In this document: positions 51,501 through 59,648 of the stretch, piece by piece | How positions within the stretch are numbered: the first letter of the stretch is position 1 | Layout: the number at the start of each line of letters is the position of its first letter | Assembly: GCF_001824475.1 (NCBI RefSeq) | Contig: NZ_MHXN01000014.1 | Location: 159,854 to 223,853 of the forward strand | DNA length: 64,000 nucleotides | Direction: 5' to 3' | From: Phenylobacterium sp. RIFCSPHIGHO2_01_FULL_69_31 | Lineage (GTDB): Bacteria; Pseudomonadota; Alphaproteobacteria; Caulobacterales; Caulobacteraceae | The notes under the pieces: generated by a model | What the model was told of the DNA's origin: nothing | The model's input: only the letters and a program-made list of their open reading frames with translations | Database searches by the model: none | Position numbers and translations under genes: made by a program

Positions 51501-53361
51501 CCTCGAACACGTCCTTGATGTCGGCGAAGACCAGGTTGCCGCCACGCGGATCCTCGATCTCGAAGTCGTGCACCCAGACCGCCGGTTGGCCCTCCGGCGT
51601 CACCTTGAAGCCGGCCTCGGCCAGGGCCTTCAGGCCCATGCTCTCGAGGATCGGCAGGACATCGGCCAGGGGGGCCGGCTCACCCGGGCGGTACAGTTTG
51701 AACCGGAAGTGCAGCGGGCTGTCGGAAGGGGTGCGATAGGCGCGCACGCGGATCGCCTGGCCCTCAGCGAAGGCCTCGAACTCGGCCGTGTCGGCGAGGG
51801 CTTCGGCCGCATCGAAACGGTCGCGGTAGCCGGCCGGGAAGGCCTCGCGATAGCGCGCGACCATCTCGGCCACGGCGTCGGGATCACGACCGCTCGCTCG
51901 CACCGCGGCGTCGAAGCGGTCCTCCCAGGTGCGCGCCGCCTCGGCGATCTCGGCCTCGACTTTGCGCAGGTCCGGGTTGCGGTGCTGGCCGGGGGTGAAG
52001 CCGATAATGAAGTGGACGCGCGCCAGCGGCGTGTCGTTGAAGCTGGGATAGTAGGCCGACAGCCGGCCGCCATAGGCCTCGGTCAGCAGCTCGCCGGCCC
52101 GTTTGCGCAGGTCGGAGTCGTAGCGGTCGCGCGGCACGAACAGCAGCACCGAGGCGAACCGGTCGAACGGGTCGCGGCGTTCGAACAGCTTCACCCGCGG
52201 GCGGTCCGAAAGGTGCAGGATGCCCATGGCCATGCCGAGGAGCTCGTCCTCGCTGACCTGGAACAGCTCGTCGCGGGGGTGGTTCTCGACGATGTTCTTG
52301 AGGCGCTTCTCGTTGTAGCTGCCGGGCGCGGCGCCGGCCCGCTTCATCACCCGGGCGACCTTCTCGCGGACCAGCGGCACGGCGCCGGCGGGCTGGTCGT
52401 AGGCTTCGGCGGTGAACAGGCCCACGAAGCGGACCTCACCCGTGGGCCGGCCATCCTCGCCGTAGCGCTTGATGCCGACGTAATCCATGTAGCCGCGCCG
52501 GTGCACCCGGCTCTTTACGTTGGACTTGGCGATGGTCACCGCCGGGTCGCGCACGATGCGGTCCTTGACCGCGCTCATCAGCACCGCCGGCTCGTTCGCC
52601 CGCCGCAGCACCGTGCGGTCGGGGTCGCGCAGCACGCCCAGGCCGTCCTTGGCCTGGTAGACGGGCTCCTCGGCCGCGTATTCGCCGCTCTTCAGGCGCG
52701 GATACTCATAGACGCGGGCGCCCAGGAACACGAAGTGCTGGGCGTGCAGCCATTCCAGGAACTCGATCTCGTCGGGCCGCGCCTTGCCGGTCTCGGCCAG
52801 CTCGGCGGACGATTTGGACATCAGCGCCAGCATGGCGGGGAAGTCCTCCACCGCCGCGCGGACATCGGCCAGGGTCGCCTTGACCCCTTCGAGCAGGGCG
52901 CGCTCGCGGTCGGGGCCGATGTTCTCCAGGAAGACCTGGATCATCGACTCGCGCCGGGCCGTCCCGGAGGCGCCGCGCTGGCCGCTGCGGTCGCGCTGGA
53001 CCTCGACGATCGGGTGGAACATCGCCCGGACCGACAGGCCCTGGTCGGCGATCTCGCCCATGATGCTGTCCACCAGGAACGGGGCGTCGTCCTGGACGAT
53101 CTCCAGCCGATCCAGTTCGGCGCCCGTGGCGGCGGCGATGCGGATCTGAGGCGCGCGGCCGCGTCGGCGCTCGGCGAAGCGCCAGAAGTCGGCGAGATTG
53201 CGGGCGAGGTCGGCGGCCGACAGCTCGGGCAGCTCGTCGGGCTGGGCGTCGTCGGCGGCCTGCTTGGCGAAGGCCTTCACGCCGGCCGAAGCCGCATCAT
53301 CCTGGAGTTCGGTCTGAAGGGACTTGGCCAGCCCTGATCCGGCGCGGGGAGAGCGGCTCAT
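48520..53361 (-). CDS. gdhZ: NAD-specific glutamate dehydrogenase, large GDH-180 type
   Basis: Deaminates glutamate to 2-oxoglutarate in the cytoplasm, 1613 aa, normal for the L_180 class. The long N-terminal regulatory part (~1-700) contains ACT-like segments (LEIVQDDAPFLVDSIMGEI) and REVKLFERRDP-like sequences. The catalytic core has GPVARGGLRWSDRRDDFRTE and VIVPVGSKGGFYPKQ; the NAD domain includes VVGCGDMSGDVFGNGMLLS. The C-terminal helical region is complete. ATG 53361 has GGAGGAG upstream. The Caulobacter homologue GdhZ also inhibits FtsZ assembly, linking nutrition to division; its partner KidO is not in this window. Confidence 0.96.
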   Translation of the reverse strand: MSRSPRAGSGLAKSLQTELQDDAASAGVKAFAKQAADDAQPDELPELSAADLARNLADFWRFAERRRGRAPQIRIAAATGAELDRLEIVQDDAPFLVDSIMGEIADQGLSVRAMFHPIVEVQRDRSGQRGASGTARRESMIQVFLENIGPDRERALLEGVKATLADVRAAVEDFPAMLALMSKSSAELAETGKARPDEIEFLEWLHAQHFVFLGARVYEYPRLKSGEYAAEEPVYQAKDGLGVLRDPDRTVLRRANEPAVLMSAVKDRIVRDPAVTIAKSNVKSRVHRRGYMDYVGIKRYGEDGRPTGEVRFVGLFTAEAYDQPAGAVPLVREKVARVMKRAGAAPGSYNEKRLKNIVENHPRDELFQVSEDELLGMAMGILHLSDRPRVKLFERRDPFDRFASVLLFVPRDRYDSDLRKRAGELLTEAYGGRLSAYYPSFNDTPLARVHFIIGFTPGQHRNPDLRKVEAEIAEAARTWEDRFDAAVRASGRDPDAVAEMVARYREAFPAGYRDRFDAAEALADTAEFEAFAEGQAIRVRAYRTPSDSPLHFRFKLYRPGEPAPLADVLPILESMGLKALAEAGFKVTPEGQPAVWVHDFEIEDPRGGNLVFADIKDVFEDAVAAVWTGRTENDGFNRLVMELSIPWRDAALVRALARYRQQSGLDPSQRVQEQALSNHPGVTRLILDLFRIKFDPAIAADLDARRAQAEAVMAEIVEALQLVESLDDDRVLRRLALLVGAIQRTNFYQRAGDGAVKPYISFKVASGELADLPAPKPFREIFIWSTQVEGVHLRFGPVARGGLRWSDRRDDFRTEVLGLVKAQQVKNAVIVPVGSKGGFYPKQLPKGSPDAVRAEAIAAYKTFLSGLLDITDNLDAAGKVIRPDSVIAHDGDDPYLVVAADKGTATFSDIANGVAESYGFWLGDAFASGGSVGYDHKAMGITARGAWEAVKRHFREMGKDIQSEPFTVVGCGDMSGDVFGNGMLLSRCIRLQAAFDHRDIFLDPDPDPAKSYAERERMFALPRSSWQDYDKKKISKGGGVFSRALKSIPLSPEVRRFLGTEAEALSPSEVINLILKAPAELLYLGGIGTYVKARTESHMDAGDKANDAVRVNGADLRVKVVGEGANLGLTQAGRIEFAAAGGRVETDAIDNSAGVDSSDHEVNIKITTGILERQGKLSRAQRNKLLPTMTDDVARHVLVHNYDQTLALSLLEMDSAGELEPHARFMSELEQAGRLDRAVEGLPDAMEIAERLKSGRGLLRPELAVLLAYGKLELKREIVASHATRDPFFESRLEAYFPKPLRKYKDAIRAHRLRPDIIATVIANDMINRCGPSFPSRTMTSAGCDVVALTAGYEAAKQALDFETLWAQVEALDLKIPASGQMALFRRLVTGLRGATFWLARRAGREGLTVAELTAQYVPGFRRLQGLIPEILSPVECGQFDDRVRQLQDAGAPAAQARAVAALGFLTTAADLVDLAEASSWPLQNVARLYYATGAAFAFDRLRAAAGEFRAGDIFERTALRRLIEDLLTEQTQLTRAIMSFSGGAQAGDDDIHARSAVSAWAALRPEQSRAATRTVDEIEAGGGGWTFAKLTIANAALRELAAEAASGRKRRS

Positions 53362-53560
53362 TGCCGCTCCTCCGCACCAGACGCGAGAACGGCGCCGGAG
53401 GAGAGTGTCCGGCGCCGCGTGCTTCCGTCGTGGGGGAGCGACGGAATGCTGGGTGCTCGCTGCGCCCGCGGGGTTGGGAAACGGACGCACCCGCCAGACG
53501 AATGTGTCGTCCAGCCAACAGTAGATAGGGAGGGGGTCAGCACAGTTGAAGTCCCAGCTC

Positions 53561-54715
53561 TCAAGATCGTGAACCGCGTTTCGCGACCGGCTTTGCGGCC
53601 GTCTTTGAAGAGGTCTTGGGGGCGCCCCGAGACGGCCCGCCGGCGGACGGGTCGTCGGCCAAATGCTGCTTCAGCTGCCCCGGGTCGCCGTCGGCGGATA
53701 GCAGGACCGCGATCCAGCGGGTGCCGGCGAACTGGGCCAGGATCACCATCATCACGGTGGTGAGCGGCGTGGAGAGGAAGGCGCCGGGCAGCCCCCAGAT
53801 CACGCTCCAGAAGGCCAGGGCCAGCAGGAGCACGATCGGGTCCATGTTGAGGCTTCGGCCCTGCATCCGGGGCTGGATCACATTGCCGACGAACATGCCG
53901 ATCACCTGCAGCACGGCGAACAGCACGATGGCCTGCCAGAGCCCGTCGAACTGGACGAGGGCGAAGATCGGCGGCAGGGCGACGGCCACGATTCCCCCGA
54001 CCACGGGGATGTACGAGGCCATGAAGATCAGGATCGCCCAGAACAGGGCGTTGTCGAGGCCGACGGCGGCCATGGCGAGCCACGAGGCCACGGCGATCAT
54101 CAGGCCCGTCACCGTCTGCACCCACAGGTACTGCTCGACGCCGTTGCGGATGCGCAGGAAGGCGCCCACCGCCTCCTGGCGCTCGTCGCGGGTGGCGAAC
54201 AGGCTGACTGCCTTGCGCTCCCAGCCGCGCCGGGACGCCAGGATGAAGCCCAGGTACACCAGGACGAAGGCCGCCGTTGAGGCGAAGCTCTGCAGCCCCC
54301 GGGCCACCTGGCCCAGGTGGCTCGCGGGGTCCACCTGCTGGATCAGCTGGGTCAGGGTCGGCGGCACATCCATGCCGACGAGGCCGGCGATGCGGGCGAT
54401 CAGCCCGTTGAGCTTCGGCGTATAGGTGATCAGCTGGCTGGCGAAACTCGTCGCATTGTCGGCGATGAAGAACGCCGCGCCGCCGAAGATCACCACCGAC
54501 AGCACGACCGCCAGCGGCACCGCGGCGCGGGCTCCGACCCCCGGAAGGCGAGCCTGCAGCACGCGGGCGAACCCGTCGATCATCACCGCCAGGAACATGG
54601 CCAGCGCCAGCGGCGTCAGGATGTCGGACAGCATGTAGAGGACGGCGCCGGCCGCGATGGTCGCCAGGATCACCAGGGCGTTTCGCGAGACCGGATCGGC
54701 GGCGGGGACGGGCAT
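53561..54715 (-). CDS. AI-2E family (TqsA/YdiK-like) permease
   Basis: 384-aa inner-membrane protein with about eight helices. Family features are LYMLSDILTPLALAMFLAVM near the N-terminus, SYIPVVGGIVAVALPPIFAL, and VQFDGLWQAIVLF then VIQPRMQGRSLNMDPIVLLL. The family name comes from autoinducer-2 export, but most members transport other things (Na+/H+ or unknown). A basic, Lys/Ser-rich C-terminal tail of ~45 residues is cytoplasmic. It lies 199 bases upstream of gdhZ on the same strand. Confidence 0.92.
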   Translation of the reverse strand: MPVPAADPVSRNALVILATIAAGAVLYMLSDILTPLALAMFLAVMIDGFARVLQARLPGVGARAAVPLAVVLSVVIFGGAAFFIADNATSFASQLITYTPKLNGLIARIAGLVGMDVPPTLTQLIQQVDPASHLGQVARGLQSFASTAAFVLVYLGFILASRRGWERKAVSLFATRDERQEAVGAFLRIRNGVEQYLWVQTVTGLMIAVASWLAMAAVGLDNALFWAILIFMASYIPVVGGIVAVALPPIFALVQFDGLWQAIVLFAVLQVIGMFVGNVIQPRMQGRSLNMDPIVLLLALAFWSVIWGLPGAFLSTPLTTVMMVILAQFAGTRWIAVLLSADGDPGQLKQHLADDPSAGGPSRGAPKTSSKTAAKPVAKRGSRS

Positions 54716-54959
54716 GCACGCTTTCGGGAGGATGGCTCGGCGGCAATGTCGGCGGCGTCGGCGTCGCCGTCAAATCGGGTGTGCTCTACCCTGTCTGCGC
54801 TGAAAAGGGGAGCGAATTTGCCCCGCACCGGGCAGTTTTCGGCAACGATGTCGCGTGCCGGCCCGCGTCCTTCCCGCCTGCTCCCCGTGGCGAGCGGAAC
54901 GGCGCCGTTGAGCCCGTGACGCGGCGTGCGTAGTGATGACGGGAAACCAGGAGTGGAAG

Positions 54960-56459
54960 ATGGCCGACAACGGCGTGCTGATCGGGTTCTCTGACCATCC
55001 GGAGCAGCTTCTGCTGAACCGCGCCAACCGCCACGGACTCGTGGCCGGCGCGACGGGGACCGGCAAGACGGTCACCTTGCAGATCCTGGCCCAGGGCCTG
55101 TCGGATGCGGGCGTGCCCGTCTTCGCCGCCGACGTGAAGGGCGACCTCTCCGGGATCGCAGCCCTCGGCGCCCCGAACGAGAAGATGCTCGCTCGCGCCC
55201 AGACCATGAACCTCGCCCTGACCCCGGCCGCCGCGCCGACGGTGTTCTGGGACCTGTTCGGCGAGTCCGGCCATCCGATCCGCGCCACCGTCTCGGAGAT
55301 GGGGCCGCTGCTGATCTCGCGGATGCTGGAGCTCAACGACGTCCAGGAAGGCGTCCTGATGGTGGTGTTCCGCGCCGCCGACGAGGAGGGCCTCTTGCTG
55401 CTGGACCTCAAGGACCTGCAGGCGGCCCTGACCTACGCCTCCGAGAACGCCAAGGAACTCTCGGCCCGCTACGGCAACATCTCGCCCACCACCATCGCCA
55501 CGATCCAGCGCAACCTGCTGGTGCTGGAGACCGAAGGCGGGACCAACATCTTCGGCGAGCCGGCGCTGGCGCTTTCGGACCTGATGCGGACCGATCCGTC
55601 GGGCCGCGGCTATGTGAACATCCTGGCCGCCAACAGGCTGATCGCCAGCCCCCGGCTCTACGCAACCTTCCTGCTCTGGCTGATGAGCGAGCTGTTCGAG
55701 GAGCTGCCCGAGGTGGGCGACCCTGAGAAACCGCGCCTGGCCTTCTTCTTCGACGAGGCGCACCTCCTGTTCCGCGACGCGCCCAAGGCCCTGCTGGAGA
55801 AGGTGGAGCAGGTGGTGCGCCTGATCCGCTCCAAGGGCGTCGGCGTCTATTTCGTCACCCAGAACCCCGCCGACATCCCGGACACGGTGCTGGGCCAGCT
55901 GGGCAACCGCATCCAGCACGCCCTGCGCGCCTACACCCCGGCCGATCAGAAGGGCTTGCGGGCGGCGGCCGAGAGCTTCCGCACCAACCCCGCCTTCGAC
56001 ACCGCCGAGGCGATCCAGGGCCTGGGCGTCGGCGAGGCCCTGGTCTCCGTGCTGGACGAGAAGGGCGCCCCCACCGTGGTGCAGAAGACGCTGATCCGGC
56101 CCCCCGCCTCCCGGCTCGGGCCGCTGCAGCCGGCGGAGCGGACGGCGGTCTTGGCCGCCAGCCCGGTCCGCGGGGTCTACGACCAGGTGGTCGACCGCCA
56201 GTCCGCCTACGAAATGCTGCAGCAGAAGGCCGAGCCCGAGCCGGAGGCGCCCGCGCCGCGCCGCGGATCTTGGGAAGGGGACGAGGCCTCAGGCCAGCCC
56301 GCGCCGCGCGCGAGGGCCTCGAACCGCCAGAGCATGGGCGAGGCCTTTGCGAAGTCGATGCTGCGCACCATCGGCAGCCAGGTCGGCCGCGAACTGATCC
56401 GCGGCGTCCTGGGCGGCCTTGCAGGCGGAAGCCGGCCGACGCGTCGGCGGCGGTATTAG
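54960..56459 (+). CDS. HerA-like / DUF853 P-loop ATPase
   Basis: 499-aa cytoplasmic ATPase of the HerA-FtsK superfamily. Walker A is LVAGATGTGKTVTLQIL, Walker B is RLAFFFDEAHLLF, and the Arg-finger-side motif is QNPADIPDTVLGQLGNRIQH. Homologues (YjgR) are widespread and of unknown role; no nuclease partner such as NurA is present. The C-terminal ~80 residues are Pro/Arg-rich then Gly-rich. ATG 54960 has AGGAG seven bases upstream. A bidirectional terminator follows. Confidence 0.93.
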   Translation: MADNGVLIGFSDHPEQLLLNRANRHGLVAGATGTGKTVTLQILAQGLSDAGVPVFAADVKGDLSGIAALGAPNEKMLARAQTMNLALTPAAAPTVFWDLFGESGHPIRATVSEMGPLLISRMLELNDVQEGVLMVVFRAADEEGLLLLDLKDLQAALTYASENAKELSARYGNISPTTIATIQRNLLVLETEGGTNIFGEPALALSDLMRTDPSGRGYVNILAANRLIASPRLYATFLLWLMSELFEELPEVGDPEKPRLAFFFDEAHLLFRDAPKALLEKVEQVVRLIRSKGVGVYFVTQNPADIPDTVLGQLGNRIQHALRAYTPADQKGLRAAAESFRTNPAFDTAEAIQGLGVGEALVSVLDEKGAPTVVQKTLIRPPASRLGPLQPAERTAVLAASPVRGVYDQVVDRQSAYEMLQQKAEPEPEAPAPRRGSWEGDEASGQPAPRARASNRQSMGEAFAKSMLRTIGSQVGRELIRGVLGGLAGGSRPTRRRRY

Positions 56460-56484
56460 AAAAGTTTCGGCTGCCCAAACAAAA

Positions 56485-56508
56485 GAGCCCCCGCTTTCGC
56501 GAGGGCTC
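56485..56508. terminator. Bidirectional terminator between the HerA-like gene and SDR gene
   Basis: Stem GAGCCC...GGGCTC with inner CGC/GCG pairs and a TTTC loop, broken by one C-A mismatch. A T-rich run (ATTGTTT) follows on the plus strand and TTTTGTTTG on the minus strand, so it can stop both convergent transcripts. Confidence 0.88.
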
Positions 56509-56534
56509 GATTGTTTCGGTGGCGGCGTGGCCGC

Positions 56535-57314
56535 TTAGCGCGGCGCCATGCGGATGGCGCCGTCCAGGCGGACGTCCTCGCCGTTGAAGTAGCCGTTGGT
56601 GATCATGGTCAGCGCCAGCTGCGCGTATTCCGGCGCCTGGCCCAGGCGCTTGGGGAACGGCACCGAGGCGGCCAGGGCTTCCTTCACCTGCGGCGGGGCG
56701 CCGGCCATCAGCGGGGTCTCGAAGATGCCGGGCAGGATGGTGTTCACCCGGATGCCGTCGCCGGCCAGGTCGCGGGCGATGGGCAAGGTCATGCCGACCA
56801 CGCCGCCCTTCGATGCCGAATAGGCCGCCTGGCCCATCTGGCCGTCCTCGGCCGCCACCGAGGCGGTGTTCACGATCGCGCCGCGCTCGCCGTTGATCGG
56901 CTCCAGGTCCAGCATGCCCTTCGCCGACTTGGCGATGCAGCGGAAGGTGCCGACCAGGTTGATCTGGATGATCCAGTTGAAGGCGTCGAGCGGGAAGTGC
57001 TTGGTCTCGCCGGTGGCCTTGTCGCGGCTGGCGGTCTTGAACGCGTTGCCCGTGCCGGCGCAGTTCACCAGGATCCGCTCCTGGCCGTGGGCCGCGCGGG
57101 CCTTGGCGAAGGCGGCGTCGACTTCTTCTTCCGACGTGACGTTGCACTTGCAGAAGACGCCGCCAATCTCCTTGGCAACGGCCTCGCCCTTGGCCTCGTT
57201 CATGTCGAAGATGGCGACCTTGACGCCCTTTTCCGCCAGGGCGCGGACCGTGGCCTCGCCGAGGCCCGAGGCGCCGCCCGTGACCACCGCCGCGACGGAT
57301 GAATTGAGTTCCAT
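56535..57314 (-). CDS. SDR 3-hydroxyacyl-CoA dehydrogenase-like (type II)
   Basis: 259-aa dehydrogenase similar to HSD17B10/3-hydroxyacyl-CoA dehydrogenase type II. The loop is VTGGASGLGEATVRAL; FDMNEAKGEAVA with an acidic residue suggests NAD. NCAGTGNAFKT, TASVAAEDGQMGQAAYSASK and PGIFETPLMAG follow the family pattern, including the insertion before the active site. Likely role: beta-oxidation of branched or short acyl-CoAs. It is divergent from the YkvA gene. Confidence 0.92.
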   Translation of the reverse strand: MELNSSVAAVVTGGASGLGEATVRALAEKGVKVAIFDMNEAKGEAVAKEIGGVFCKCNVTSEEEVDAAFAKARAAHGQERILVNCAGTGNAFKTASRDKATGETKHFPLDAFNWIIQINLVGTFRCIAKSAKGMLDLEPINGERGAIVNTASVAAEDGQMGQAAYSASKGGVVGMTLPIARDLAGDGIRVNTILPGIFETPLMAGAPPQVKEALAASVPFPKRLGQAPEYAQLALTMITNGYFNGEDVRLDGAIRMAPR

Positions 57315-57368
57315 GGACGCTTCGCTCCCATATGATGGCGTAAGTGAATTCGGCGAAGGCTTAGCCTG

Positions 57369-57782
57369 ATGAGCGCCCGCAAAAAAGTGTCACCCGACGT
57401 CAGCTTCGATCCCGAGGCCGAGATCGCGCCCAGCCGCGCGCTGGTCCCGGCCGTGATGAAGCTGAACGAGCAGCGGGTCGACGAAGGTTTCTGGCCCAAG
57501 ATGCGCCGGGTGGCGGCCAAGGTCCCCTTCGCCAAGGAGGCCCTGTCGGTCTGGTACTGCGCCAAGGACGACGAGACGCCGCTGGCGGCCAAGGGGATGA
57601 TGCTGGCCGCCCTGGCCTATTTCGTGATGCCCGTGGATGCGGTCCCCGACTTCATCGCGGGCCTCGGCTACACCGACGACGCGGCGGTCTTCACCGCCCT
57701 GCTGGCCCTGCTCGGCCGCAACCTGAAACCCCGCCACAAGCTGGCCGCCAAGCGCGACATCGAGCGGCTGCGCGGGGACTGA
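57369..57782 (+). CDS. YkvA-family (DUF1232) protein
   Basis: 137-aa protein. The DUF1232 core is AKGMMLAALAYFVMPVDAVP, then GLGYTDDAAVFTALLALLG, which contains one or two hydrophobic helices. The N-terminal ~50 residues are charged. Function unknown; members are small membrane-associated proteins. It stands alone between two convergent or divergent minus-strand genes and ends six bases from the EamA gene stop. Confidence 0.9.
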   Translation: MSARKKVSPDVSFDPEAEIAPSRALVPAVMKLNEQRVDEGFWPKMRRVAAKVPFAKEALSVWYCAKDDETPLAAKGMMLAALAYFVMPVDAVPDFIAGLGYTDDAAVFTALLALLGRNLKPRHKLAAKRDIERLRGD

Positions 57783-57788
57783 CCCTCC

Positions 57789-58724
57789 TCAGCGTGCGTC
57801 GGGCTCTGCGGAGAGCCGGGCCGACCGCGCGATCTGCTGCTCGCGGATCGTGATGAAGAGGGTGGAGGCCACGACGATGGCGGCGCCGGCGATGGTCCAG
57901 ACGCCGGGGATCTCGGCGAACAGGAAGAAGCCGATGGCGGCGGTGAAGACCAGCCGCGTGTAGTCGATGGGGGCCATGGCGCCTGCATCGCCCAGCGACA
58001 TGCCCTTGATGTAGCAGGCCTGGTTGACCGTCGCGATCACGCCCATGAGGCATAGCAGCAGGAGGTCCGTGGGCTCGGGCACGCGCCAGGTCAGGATCGC
58101 CCCCGGGATCGACAGCACGAAACCCAGCACCGCCGACCAGACCAGGATCACGGTGGTAGAATGGTCGCGGGTCAGGACCTTCATGCCGGTCACCGTGAAG
58201 GCGAACAGCAGGGCGGAGGCCAGCATGGCCAGCGCCGGCAGACCGATGGCGAACTCGCCGCCCGCGCCGGGCCGGACCATCACCAGCACCCCCACAAAGC
58301 CGAACAGCGCTGCGCCGATGCGCAAGGGCCCGACCGGCTCCTTCACGATCAGGGCCGCCAGCGGCACCAGCCAGAGGGTGCGGGTGAAGGACAGGGCGTT
58401 GGCGTCCGCCAGCGGCATCTTCTGGAAGGCGTAGAATGAGAGGATCACGCCCACCGTCCCGGCCAGAGACCGGAAGATCAGGATGCCGGGCCGGCTGGTG
58501 GCGAAGGCGGCGCCGCGGTGCCGCAGGATGACCGGCAGCAGAATCGCGACGCCGGCCGCCTGGCGGTAGAAGGTCTGCAGCGCCGCCGGATAGTCGTCGC
58601 CCAGGAACTTGATCAGCGTGGTCATCACCGAAAAGGTGACGGCCGACAGCAGCATCCAGAGCGCGCCCTGGAGGTTGGGCGACAGGCCGGGATTGCCGGA
58701 GGACTGTGCGCCCGCGCCGGTCAC
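57789..58724 (-). CDS. EamA/DMT-family transporter
   Basis: 311-aa inner-membrane protein with ten hydrophobic helices in two EamA repeats. The first starts GALWMLLSAVTFSVMTTLIK, the second LPALAMLASALLFAFTVTGM. Repeat signatures include VGVILSFYAFQKMPLADANA and INQACYIKGMS-like sequence in the second half. It is an exporter of metabolites of unknown identity. It starts with GTG overlapping the stop of the upstream SDR gene (GTGA), so the two are an operon. Confidence 0.9.
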   Translation of the reverse strand: MTGAGAQSSGNPGLSPNLQGALWMLLSAVTFSVMTTLIKFLGDDYPAALQTFYRQAAGVAILLPVILRHRGAAFATSRPGILIFRSLAGTVGVILSFYAFQKMPLADANALSFTRTLWLVPLAALIVKEPVGPLRIGAALFGFVGVLVMVRPGAGGEFAIGLPALAMLASALLFAFTVTGMKVLTRDHSTTVILVWSAVLGFVLSIPGAILTWRVPEPTDLLLLCLMGVIATVNQACYIKGMSLGDAGAMAPIDYTRLVFTAAIGFFLFAEIPGVWTIAGAAIVVASTLFITIREQQIARSARLSAEPDAR

Positions 58725-59581
58725 GACTGGGCGGGTTGCGGCGGCGCGAGGTCCCCGAACAGCTCGGCGAACGGCGAAGGTCCGGTGGCGTCCCAGCTAT
58801 GCCGCGGGCCGACGGTGATGCCGCCGTCGACCACCAGGTGCGTGCCCGTCACGAAGGCCGAGGCGTCGGACGCGAGGTAAAGCGCGGCCTGGGCGATGTC
58901 CTCCGGCAGGCCGGCCTTGGGCACGGGCTGCACCTTGGGCGCATTCTCGACGACCTGGGCGGCCATCTGGTCGGCGACGGCGCGCGGCAGGCCGAAGGAA
59001 GCGCCGAAGATCGAGGTGGCGATCAGGCCGGGGCAGATGGCGTTGACGCGGATCTTCTGCGGGCTGAGCTGGGCGGCGGCCACCCGGCACATGTGGATCA
59101 CCGCCGCCTTGGCCGAGGAATAGGCGATGGGGCCATAGCCGGCCTGGAGACCCGCGATCGACGCCGTGTTGACGATGGCCCCGCCGCCCCTAGCCAGCAT
59201 CAGCGGCACAGCGTGCTTCATGCCCAAGGCCGGCCCGCGGACCAGGACGTCGTAGATCCAGCTCCAGGTCTCGGCCTCGATGGTGGGGATCTCGCGCATG
59301 GCGTCCGAGATGCCGGCGTTGTTGAACAGGATGTCCAGGCCGCCGAACTCGCTGGCCGCCAGGTCGAGGGCGGCCTTGATCTCGGCCTCCTTGGTAACGT
59401 CGCAGTGGGCGTAGCGGACCCGGCCCGGGAACCGCTGCTCCAGCATGGCGCCCTTTTCGTCCTGGATATCCGCGGCGACCACCTTCGCGCCCTCGGCCAC
59501 GAACAGCTCCACCGTGCCCAGGCCGATCCCCGACACCCCGCCGGTGATCACCGCGACCTTGCCTTCGAGTCTGCCCGCCAT
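58721..59581 (-). CDS. Classical SDR oxidoreductase
   Basis: 286-aa short-chain dehydrogenase. The loop is VITGGVSGIGLGTVELF; AADIQDEKGA suggests NAD preference. NNAG, TASIAGLQAG with the catalytic Ser, and YSSAK with Tyr and Lys are present. The long C-terminus (VVDGGITVGPRHSWD and ~20 more residues) fits cyclohexanol or hydroxysteroid-type enzymes. ATG 59581 has GGGGGAG upstream. It is first in an operon with an EamA exporter. Confidence 0.92.
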   Translation of the reverse strand: MAGRLEGKVAVITGGVSGIGLGTVELFVAEGAKVVAADIQDEKGAMLEQRFPGRVRYAHCDVTKEAEIKAALDLAASEFGGLDILFNNAGISDAMREIPTIEAETWSWIYDVLVRGPALGMKHAVPLMLARGGGAIVNTASIAGLQAGYGPIAYSSAKAAVIHMCRVAAAQLSPQKIRVNAICPGLIATSIFGASFGLPRAVADQMAAQVVENAPKVQPVPKAGLPEDIAQAALYLASDASAFVTGTHLVVDGGITVGPRHSWDATGPSPFAELFGDLAPPQPAQS

Positions 59582-59648
59582 CGCCGTCTCCCCCTCGTGT
59601 TGGTTATCATCGATCAGTAAGGGCGAGCGGACCCAGCGGCAACCCGGA

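Noticed and set aside
49045..53337. 1430-codon open frame on the plus strand opposite gdhZ
   Set aside because: It is antisense to the conserved glutamate dehydrogenase over its whole length, has low-complexity composition from GC-rich codon bias, and shows no domain.
53561..54715. Quorum-sensing AI-2 exporter
   Set aside because: The family name is historical; nothing nearby (no luxS or lsr genes) supports AI-2 transport.
54960..56459. HerA-like ATPase as a HerA-NurA or HerA-Sir2 defence module
   Set aside because: No nuclease or Sir2 partner in the neighbourhood, and it matches the widespread YjgR/DUF853 housekeeping type.
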